Positions 9,330 to 15,769 of a stretch of DNA of 64,000 nucleotides are shown piece after piece. Position 1 is the stretch's first letter. Each line of letters opens with the position of its first letter. The notes under the pieces were generated by a model. That model was not told the DNA's origin. It searched no databases and saw only the letters and a program-made list of their open reading frames with translations. The translations under genes and the position numbers were made by a program. The DNA is taken from NCBI RefSeq assembly GCF_030582395.1, contig NZ_CP104383.1, forward strand, positions 186,001 through 250,000, given 5' to 3'. Source of the stretch: Ralstonia pickettii. Its GTDB lineage: Bacteria; Pseudomonadota; Gammaproteobacteria; Burkholderiales; Burkholderiaceae.

Positions 9330-12245
9330 ATGCAGGGTTGGCACACAACGTTTTTGGGGATGCGTGGGCTCCCCCGCGATATCAGCGACTTCGAGATGAA
9401 GGCATTTTTCACCTTCGATGGTGCCGAGCGCGACGCAATCAATGCACGCCGAGGTGATTCCCACAAGCTTGGTCTGGCGCTCCATATTGGTTTCCTGCGC
9501 ATGAGTGGGCGTTTGCTCGGTGCCTTTCGGGTAATTCCAGTAGCCTTGTGGCGCCACCTTGGCAACGAGCTTGGCATTGCAGCACCAGAAGTCGCCTCGC
9601 TGAGAGCCATGTATGAACGCGGGCGCACGCTATTCGATCACCAACAAGTAGCCTGCACGGTCCTTGGATTCCAGTGGATGAGCGAGCACCAGCGCCGCTC
9701 ACTGGTACGTGAACTGCGCGACGAAGTGGCGCGCTGCGCCGACCGCGATCAGCTACTCGTGCGGGCGCGTCAATGGCTGTACAAGAACAAGCTGGTGATC
9801 GTGCACGAGCGGGCAATTCGGACACTGATTGCGGCGGCACTTGCCCAGCTTGAAGTTGAAACAGGCACCGCCATCGCCGCCAGCGTTGATCCAGCAACAC
9901 TTGATCGCTGGCGAGCCTCAGTTTCAGAGCTGCGCCCAGATGGACAAACCCAGCAGAGTTGGCTATGGGCTGCACCGGCGAAACACTCAACCCGCCAAAT
10001 CAGCGAGGTACTGGAGCGCATCGACCTGCTTTACACGCTGGACGTTCATAAGCACCTGGCAGACATCCCCGATCTCATCTTGCGCCGCTACGCGCGCCGA
10101 CTTGTCTCCAGGCCGCCCTCAGCCGGAGCCAAGATCAAAGAGCCAGCGCGCACCGTGGAGGTCGCATGCTTTCTTCGGTATTGCCTGTTCACCACCACAG
10201 ACCAGTTGATCCTTATGGTGCAGCGCCGGATCGCCGATCTGTGGCGTCAGGCTGCCGCCGATGTCCCCGCTACCGTCAATTGGGCCGCAATGTACAAAAC
10301 GCTGCTCGGCGAACTTGTTGCCTTGAGCGCGCAAGGTGCGGTGCCAGATGCTGAGTTGCGTGCCCGTCTTGAAGCCTTGATCACCGAAACCCAGAAACGC
10401 AAACCACCGAGCAGGGCCTCCCTGGTCCGCGAGGGATTGATTGATGGAATTCGCCCCGTGCGGTCGTTGCTCGTCGCCATTGCAAAGCTGCCCTGGCAGG
10501 CCACCGGCGAGCATCCTGCCATCGAGTACCTTGCCAAGCTGCAAGCTTTATATCTCAAAGGATCCAGAAAGCTGCCAGTTGAAGTGGTGGCACCAAGTCT
10601 GGGAATGATCTGGCAGGTTTCGATCTCCAGCCCAGACCGGGAACGGGCGTTTCAGGCGTTGGAGGTGGCCACCCTGTTTGCCCTGCGCCGCGCGGTGCGC
10701 AATGGCTCGGTCTGGATTGAGCACAGCCTGAGCTTTCGGGGTCGTGCGCGCTTGTTCTTCACGGACGAGCGTTGGCAGGCAGAGTCCAAGAAACACTATG
10801 CCCGTCTATCGTTACCCAGCAAGGCTGCCACTTTCTTGAAGCCTTTGCTGGCCAGAGTAACTGCCGGTGTCGATGCGGTGGCCGCTGCAGCCCGCAGTGG
10901 CGTACTGCGCGTGGATGATGAACTCCATTTGTCGCCATTGCCCGCAGAGGACGAAGACCCAGAAGTGACCAAGCTGCGCGCGGCTTTGGATCACCGCATC
11001 GGTGAGGTTCAATTGCCGGAAGTGATTCTGGCCGTTGACGCCCAGGTGCGCTTTAGCTGGATCATGCTCGGACGTGAGCCGCGCTCTACCGACGAGCTGC
11101 TGATGGTCTATGCCGGCATCATGGCCCACGGCACCAGTCTGACTGCGGTCGAATGCGCGCGCATGATTCCGCAATTGTCTGCCACCAGCATTCGCCAGGC
11201 CATGCGCTGGGCGCGGGACGAACGGCGTCTGAGCCAGGCCTGCCAGGCTGTGCTGGAATTCATGCAGCGACACCCGATTGCCGCCACCTGGGGGCGGTCC
11301 GATTTGGCATCTTCTGACATGATGAGCATGGAGACCACCAAACGGGTGTGGCAAGCCCGGCTTGATCCTCGGCGCAACACACCTTCCATTGGAATCTACT
11401 CCCATGTAAAAGACCGGTGGGGCATCTTCCATGCGCAGCCCTTTGTGCTCAATGAGCGCCAGGCGGGCGTGGCCATTGAAGGTGTCATCCGCCAAGAAAA
11501 GCTGGAGACCAGCCAGCTTGCTGTGGATACCCATGGCTACACCGACTTTGCCATGTCACATGCCCGTTTGCTTGGTTTTGATCTTTGCCCGCGGTTGAAG
11601 GAACTCAAACAGCGCCACCTCTTTGTGCCACGCGGCACCAAAGTGCCCGCAGAAATCGCTGCGGTGTGCGAAGCCAATGTCGACGTCGCTTTGATCGAAA
11701 AGCATTGGGATAGTCTGGTGCACCTGGCAGCCTCGGTCATGAGCGGACATGCCAGTGCGGTGGCAGCTCTTGCGCGGTTCGGTTCTGCCGCCCAGGGCGA
11801 TCCAATCTATGAGGCTGGCGTGCAATTGGGGCGGTTGCTGCGTACGGCGTTTTTGGCTGACTACTTTGTCAAGGACGCTTTCAGGAACGAGTTGCGCCGG
11901 GTGCTCAATCGGGGCGAGGCTGTTAACGCCCTCAAGCGCGCCATTTATACCGGCCGGATCAGCCCGGCGCAGGCCAAACGTGTCGATGAAATGCAGGCTG
12001 TGGCCGATGCGTTGAGCCTGATGGCCAACATCGTGATGGCGTGGAATACCTCACAGATGCAGGCGGTCCTGGATCGCTGGTCGAACCGCCGCCAGGTCAT
12101 TCCACCGGAACTGATCGGGAAGATTGCGCCCACCAGGCTGGAGAGCATCAACTTGCGGGGTGTGTTTCGCTTCCCGGTTGACCGCTATGCTGACCAAATC
12201 CTGCCTTCGCGGCCAAATGCATCGATAACTGGCACCAATGGATGA
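9330..12245 (+). CDS. tnpA: Tn3-family transposase TnpA (intact, copy 2)
   Basis: A 971-residue transposase from ATG 9330 (MQGWHTTFLGMRGLPRDI), chosen because the related transposase at 15770-18682 begins at the equivalent MQSWHTTYLGL; a TTG 12 bp upstream is open. The length is normal for the family (about 950-1020). The N-terminal half is the DUF4158/DNA-binding region with HSLSFRGRARLFFTDERW near 490. The C-terminal half is the DDE catalytic region: aspartates in RSDLASSDMMSMET and in DTHGYTDFAM...GFDLCPRLKEL, and a glutamate in RNELRRVLNRGEAVNALKRAI. It has all the features of an active enzyme and could mobilise the whole composite unit. Confidence 0.93.
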   Translation: MQGWHTTFLGMRGLPRDISDFEMKAFFTFDGAERDAINARRGDSHKLGLALHIGFLRMSGRLLGAFRVIPVALWRHLGNELGIAAPEVASLRAMYERGRTLFDHQQVACTVLGFQWMSEHQRRSLVRELRDEVARCADRDQLLVRARQWLYKNKLVIVHERAIRTLIAAALAQLEVETGTAIAASVDPATLDRWRASVSELRPDGQTQQSWLWAAPAKHSTRQISEVLERIDLLYTLDVHKHLADIPDLILRRYARRLVSRPPSAGAKIKEPARTVEVACFLRYCLFTTTDQLILMVQRRIADLWRQAAADVPATVNWAAMYKTLLGELVALSAQGAVPDAELRARLEALITETQKRKPPSRASLVREGLIDGIRPVRSLLVAIAKLPWQATGEHPAIEYLAKLQALYLKGSRKLPVEVVAPSLGMIWQVSISSPDRERAFQALEVATLFALRRAVRNGSVWIEHSLSFRGRARLFFTDERWQAESKKHYARLSLPSKAATFLKPLLARVTAGVDAVAAAARSGVLRVDDELHLSPLPAEDEDPEVTKLRAALDHRIGEVQLPEVILAVDAQVRFSWIMLGREPRSTDELLMVYAGIMAHGTSLTAVECARMIPQLSATSIRQAMRWARDERRLSQACQAVLEFMQRHPIAATWGRSDLASSDMMSMETTKRVWQARLDPRRNTPSIGIYSHVKDRWGIFHAQPFVLNERQAGVAIEGVIRQEKLETSQLAVDTHGYTDFAMSHARLLGFDLCPRLKELKQRHLFVPRGTKVPAEIAAVCEANVDVALIEKHWDSLVHLAASVMSGHASAVAALARFGSAAQGDPIYEAGVQLGRLLRTAFLADYFVKDAFRNELRRVLNRGEAVNALKRAIYTGRISPAQAKRVDEMQAVADALSLMANIVMAWNTSQMQAVLDRWSNRRQVIPPELIGKIAPTRLESINLRGVFRFPVDRYADQILPSRPNASITGTNG

Positions 12246-12287
12246 AACCGACCACGGTTTGACGCCACGAATCGCAGATTTGAAAGT

Positions 12288-12388
12288 GAACAGGAAAGTC
12301 AATGAAATCAACGATCTACCAACACCACCTCCGCGCCAGTGCTAGCTTTTCGTACCGTCACTTATTGCACTGAAAACGAGGAGACCCC
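12288..12388. repeat. Long right terminal inverted repeat of copy 2
   Basis: Mirror image of 9185-9285. It reads inward on the minus strand GGGGTCTCCTCG ... GCTAGCACTGGCGCGG ... TTGATTTCATTGAC. Confidence 0.75.
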
Positions 12389-12393
12389 GACGA
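12389..12393. repeat. Target site duplication GACGA, right copy
   Basis: Matches 4286-4290 on the far side of the composite unit. Confidence 0.85.
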
Positions 12394-13373
12394 AGAGGAA
12401 CTTGGCCTCGGGTATCGCAGTGGCGGGCACCGGTGCAACATCGGGGATGTCGTAGCGAACGCCACGCTCAAACACGTCTCGAAAATCGGCCCATGCAGCA
12501 AACGGTTTGGCCAGCCCATTGAGAGACTGCATTGCATCAATCGCGATGATCATCTCACTGGTCAAAAGCTGGAACTTCGGTGGCTCGCCGGCGCGGCGCG
12601 AACGCTGTTGCTCGTCGAAGTCCAGTTGGAGCATGTACCGGAACATCTCACGCAGCATCCGTGGATGGTAGGTATCCGGTTGGACCTTGATGTAGCCAGC
12701 CCTGATCGTTCAGGCCTATCCAATGCCTGCGGCTCCAGTCAAACCGAGTATTGCGGATGAACCTGTTGAGGCGCTGCAAGCCGGCCGCATAGGCATACCG
12801 CTCGTCGTACTCCACCATGTTGGCCAGGCTCTTGTCTTCAGCCATTTGGCAGACGTGACATCCAAGGCGAGCGCCGCACTTGCCCTGCTTGCGCGCACTT
12901 CCCTCAAGAATGGCGTCCGCAACCACTGCACAGCTTGTACCCACGGAGTGGGCGTAGATGCGCTTCGTGTCTTCGAAGTCGGAGTAGCCGGGCAGCTCCC
13001 CGCTGCTGTACAGCGCAATCGCCTCCCAAACGTCTTCGGTCGACCAATCCGAGATCGGACTGAGCACCAGCTCGCCTTCCTTGTTTCTGACCGGATGCTC
13101 ATGAGACTCGCCGCGAGCGGTCATGTTGGCCGCCCGTCGGGCGCTCTCATCAAATCGCGTCCCGATGCACGTAACAAGCTCCGGAACACCAGCCTTCTCG
13201 ATCGCCTTGAACAGCTTGCGACGATACGCAATGGCAGGCCGCAGTTTGAGATCGGTACTGCAATCGCCGTGAGTGCCGGGAAAACTCGGCAGGGCTCGAC
13301 CGGACAACACCTTGACCTGGAACGTCGACGCCAGGGCGAGGGATGGCCGGGATTTGTAAAAAATCCGCCACAT
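12389..13373 (-). pseudogene. DndC/PAPS-reductase-like gene, middle part: 5'-truncated, frameshifted, then split by transposon
   Basis: From ATG 13373 the frame shows features of the adenine-nucleotide alpha-hydrolase/PAPS reductase family as in DndC, which moves sulfur in DNA phosphorothioation: GDCSTDLKLRPAIAYRRKL, CIGTRFDESARRAAN, SPISDWSTEDVWEAI and a cysteine cluster KCGARLGCHVCQMAEDKS suggesting an Fe-S site. The frame breaks near 12695, where one extra G on the plus strand shifts GW(Y)IKVQPDTYHP out of frame; the next frame continues PRMLREMFRYMLQLDFDEQQ to the transposon at 12389 and then 4290-3794. The N-terminal P-loop (SGGKDS-type) is absent, and a stop sits upstream at about 13418. 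So three separate lesions are present and the gene is dead. DndC assignment is by motif; a related sulfurtransferase is possible. Confidence 0.72.
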
Positions 13374-13703
13374 CCGATCTAAGGTGCTGATTTGAAAAGA
13401 AAATAGGTCATAGGATCAAGCGGTGGAGCGCGCCTCTATGGATTCAAGGGGCAACGTACACTTCAAAAACATACACCTTCGCAATTGGCCGTACGGCCAC
13501 CGACCCTGCTCTCAGTGAGCCACACTGGTATCACCTGACGCCTGCGGTGCACGTTCCAGGGTGTCCGCCGAAATCAGTTTGCGCCCATACAGCATTCCCG
13601 GCACCAGCACGCTGGTTATCGAAACAAGACGCGCATACGAGCGACAAATTGAACGCATTCTTTGAGAAGATAGACTCCGATCTTTTGAAGAACACTGGCG
13701 TGC
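13374..13703. other. Gap without a recognised gene
   Basis: 330 bp between the truncated start of the DndC-like pseudogene and the nuclease gene. The first half (13381-13500) is more AT-rich than its surroundings. On the minus strand 13512-13620 is an open frame ending ISADTLERAPQASGDTSVAH, which could be the tail of a lost gene, but no family was recognised. The upstream part of the DndC-like gene is not here. Confidence 0.4.
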
Positions 13704-14969
13704 ATGACCGATTTGACAAGAACGCTCATTGAGCGATGGAAAGCTGACAGGGACGGGACATATCAGACGTGGTTTCTCTGGCCGGAGCGCCTCAAGAACT
13801 TCCGCTCCATTCGGCGCGGCATCGGCGCGGTCGTCAATGAGATTCAAGCTGGGACATTCGGCAACGCCTATCGCGGGTCCCCCCTCGAAACCGTGGTCTC
13901 CTCGATTGCAGAGCAGCGCCAGATCTTCAAGGGGGCGGACCATGCCTTCCTCTGGAAGCCCAAACTGCGCATCCCGGACATCTATGAGAATGCCGATCAT
14001 CAGCGAGCGTTCGCCAGGCTGCTGCATACGTGCAATTGCTGCGACACCGAACAAGAACTGGTTCAAGCGATTCAGCAGTTGAACCAACACGGCATCAAGG
14101 GGCTGGGCCCGGCCGTCGCCAACCTGCTGTACTTCATTCACCCGACGCTGGCGGTTCCCTTCAACACCGCGATCGTCAACGGATACAACGCGCTGACGGG
14201 TTCTCGCGTCAAGCTCGGGAAATGGGACCACTACCTGGCCATGCGCGAGGGTGTGCTGTCCCTGAATGGTCGCTACCGCGACCTCCTGTCCAACGATTTG
14301 GGCGCAGTTGCCGGACTGCTGTTCGATATCGGAATGGAGCGCTATCCGGCGCCGCCGCGAGAAGGCGATGCTGCCACGATCGCTGAGTGGGAGAGCAATC
14401 TGGCCAAGGCGCGCGAGGAAGCGGCCTCCTTCGCCAAACAACTTCAGGCGGGACGAACCGACGATGCCTCCCATACAGAGGTGCAAGGCTGGTTGCGCGA
14501 TCTCGGCAAGGCACTGGGCTTCGCAGTATGGGTGGCAACCAACGACCGTAGCCGCCCTTACAACGGCGGCGTGCTCAGCGATGGCTGCCTGGCAACGTTG
14601 CCGAACTCGCTGTTGGTAGCGGGTGCCGACACCGTGCCCCTTATCGACGTCGTTTGGCTGAACGCTGCTTCGCTGGAGGTGGAAGCCGCCTTCGAGGTCG
14701 AACACACCACTTCGATCTACTCAGGCATCGTGCGACTGCTTGATTTAGCCCTGGGCACAGAACAGCCGGCGAAGAAACACCTGTTCCTGGTTGCGCCGGA
14801 TGGACGAGAGGCCGACGTGCGCGCTCAACTTGCACGCCCCGCCTTCAGCCGCGTATCGGAACTTGGCATCCGATATGTGCCCTACACCAGCCTCACCGAG
14901 CACCGGGAAACCATGGCCCGGTTCGGCGCAGGTATCAAGCCGATTGAAGCCATCGCCAAAACGCTCTGA
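13704..14969 (+). CDS. Predicted PD-(D/E)XK-type nuclease, possible restriction or defence enzyme
   Basis: A 421-residue protein. The N-terminal part (residues about 1-245) is helical with WFLWPERLKNFRSIRRGIG and IKGLGPAVANLLYFIHP, a helix-hairpin-helix-like GxGP element. After a coiled, acidic linker (about 225-255) the C-terminal domain contains LIDVVWLNAASLEVEAAFEVEHTTSIYSGIVRLLD. The spaced D and ExE followed by H/TTSIYSG is the pattern seen in several restriction-type nucleases of the PD-(D/E)XK fold. The ATG at 13704 follows an in-frame stop by 18 bp, with only a weak GAAGAAC before it. It lies divergent from the DndC-like pseudogene, so the pair may be the rest of a sulfur-modification/restriction locus. 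Exact target unknown. Confidence 0.62.
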   Translation: MTDLTRTLIERWKADRDGTYQTWFLWPERLKNFRSIRRGIGAVVNEIQAGTFGNAYRGSPLETVVSSIAEQRQIFKGADHAFLWKPKLRIPDIYENADHQRAFARLLHTCNCCDTEQELVQAIQQLNQHGIKGLGPAVANLLYFIHPTLAVPFNTAIVNGYNALTGSRVKLGKWDHYLAMREGVLSLNGRYRDLLSNDLGAVAGLLFDIGMERYPAPPREGDAATIAEWESNLAKAREEAASFAKQLQAGRTDDASHTEVQGWLRDLGKALGFAVWVATNDRSRPYNGGVLSDGCLATLPNSLLVAGADTVPLIDVVWLNAASLEVEAAFEVEHTTSIYSGIVRLLDLALGTEQPAKKHLFLVAPDGREADVRAQLARPAFSRVSELGIRYVPYTSLTEHRETMARFGAGIKPIEAIAKTL

Positions 14970-15012
14970 CCGGTGGCACGATTGCGGGTGCCAAGGAGAC
15001 GGTCACACCCCA

Positions 15013-15504
15013 TCAGCTGTATGCGCGGAACACGGTGGCCTGTCCGTCCAATCCGATCAGCAGGACGTTGTATGGCATGCGCCGATTACCGTATGCCGGC
15101 CCATCCATGCCAGGGGCGCCGAGCGGCATGCTGGGGACCGCCAGCCCGATCGCTTTCGGGCGCTCCTGCAGCAGACGCTTGATTTCGCGTGCCGGAACAT
15201 GGCCTTCCAGCGCATAGTCCTGCACGATGCCCGTGTGACAAGAGGCATAGCGCTCTGGCATGCCAGCCTTTCGCCTGGCTTCCACCGTTTCCTCGACGTC
15301 ATGTGCAACCACGTCGAACCCGTTGTCCCGCAAGTGGGCAAGCCAATCCTTGCAGCAGCCGCAACCCGGCGTTTTCCACACCTGGATCACGGGTTTCGAT
15401 CCGGCCTTTTGCGCCAGGGCTACGGCAGGCAGCAGTAACAGACCTGCAATCAGGGACCGTCTTGTCGCGGACACGGGCTTGGCAGTCGGCGATTTCATCA
15501 TCAT
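15013..15504 (-). CDS. copG: DUF411 periplasmic copper protein (CopG-like)
   Basis: About 163 residues. Start set at ATG 15502-15504 (or 15501), because GGAGG lies 4-7 bp upstream; an upstream in-frame start would bury the signal peptide. The N-terminus MMMKSPTAKPVSATRRSLIAGLLLLPAVALAQ is an export signal. The mature domain starts with VWKTPGCGCCKDWLAHLRDNGFDV, the CxCC metal site of DUF411, and continues with SCHTGIVQDYALEGHVPA and PSMPLGAPGMDGP (Met/His ligands). DUF411 proteins such as CopG of Pseudomonas bind a copper cluster and help periplasmic copper handling. It is the last gene of the copABCD operon, 28 bp after the copD stop. Confidence 0.88.
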   Translation of the reverse strand: MMMKSPTAKPVSATRRSLIAGLLLLPAVALAQKAGSKPVIQVWKTPGCGCCKDWLAHLRDNGFDVVAHDVEETVEARRKAGMPERYASCHTGIVQDYALEGHVPAREIKRLLQERPKAIGLAVPSMPLGAPGMDGPAYGNRRMPYNVLLIGLDGQATVFRAYS

Positions 15505-15532
15505 GGTTCCTCCGGCAAACAGGTAAGCAGTA

Positions 15533-15627
15533 TCAGGTTCCAGGCGGCGAAAGCACACCAAGCCAAGCGACCAACGCCAAAATCAGTATGGCAAGGCTGG
15601 TTTCCATGACCAGACTGCGGCGCAGTG
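15533..15627 (-). pseudogene. copD: copD, 3' fragment beyond the transposon
   Basis: Joining 19667-18828 to 15622-15533 after removing the transposon and one CAGTG copy restores a continuous frame: VIAL then RRSLVMETSLAILILALVAWLG, ending LSPPGT at the stop 15533-15535. This is the last transmembrane helix and the conserved tail typical of CopD. Without it the main part lacks its final helix. Confidence 0.88.
15623..15627. repeat. Target site duplication CAGTG, left copy
   Basis: CAGTG directly outside the GGGGTCGATTTG end at 15628, repeated at 18828-18832 on the other side of the element. Confidence 0.88.
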
Positions 15628-15733
15628 GGGGTCGATTTGTTTTCGTTGTCAAAAGTGACGGTAGGAGATCGAGCACTGGCGTAGGGGTGGCCTGCCAAGC
15701 CATTGATTTCATTGGGTTTCCTGTTGATTTTTT
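15628..15733. repeat. Left long terminal inverted repeat of copy 3
   Basis: Mirrors 18722-18827. The first ~65 bp show almost no mismatch, then similarity continues to the TTTCCTGTT block at 15716-15726. Confidence 0.75.
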
Positions 15734-15769
15734 TGATCGCCGTTTGAGGGCGCAAAAGCGTGCTCGGTT

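Larger units (their letters stand above)
4291..12388. mobile_element. Pseudo-composite transposon: two Tn3-family elements carrying dinB', amidase and IS91 tnp'
   Basis: The unit is 8098 bp, from the outer end of element copy 1 (GGGGTCTCCTCG at 4291) to the outer end of copy 2 (CGAGGAGACCCC ending at 12388). The flanks are the same 5 bp, GACGA, at 4286-4290 and 12389-12393, the usual Tn3-family target duplication. Neither inner boundary has a partner repeat: 9180-9184 is GTCTT. Both flanks belong to one broken gene. The simplest reading is that the whole unit transposed as one piece using the left end of copy 1 and the right end of copy 2. Cargo between the copies is a DNA polymerase IV fragment, an amidase and a truncated IS91-family transposase. 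Confidence 0.85.
9185..12388 (+). mobile_element. Complete Tn3-family element copy 2 (3204 bp, tnpA only)
   Basis: Terminal inverted repeats start GGGGTCTCCTCG at 9185 and end CGAGGAGACCCC at 12388. The only gene is tnpA; no resolvase, res site or passenger was found. The ends match well beyond the usual 38 bp: up to about 100 bp inwards the two ends are still similar, including the block TTGATTTCATTGACTTTCC. Its flanks differ from each other (GTCTT left, GACGA right), whereas GACGA also flanks copy 1, so it did not insert here alone. Confidence 0.9.

Noticed and set aside
12362..12658. Apparent independent 98-residue protein
   Set aside because: It is the frameshifted continuation of the DndC-like gene, and its last residues are translated from the transposon end.
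13512..14705. 397-codon minus-strand open frame opposite the nuclease gene
   Set aside because: Composition is typical of an antisense frame in GC-rich DNA; no family features. The plus-strand gene has the recognisable nuclease motif. Only its last 30 codons lie outside the gene.
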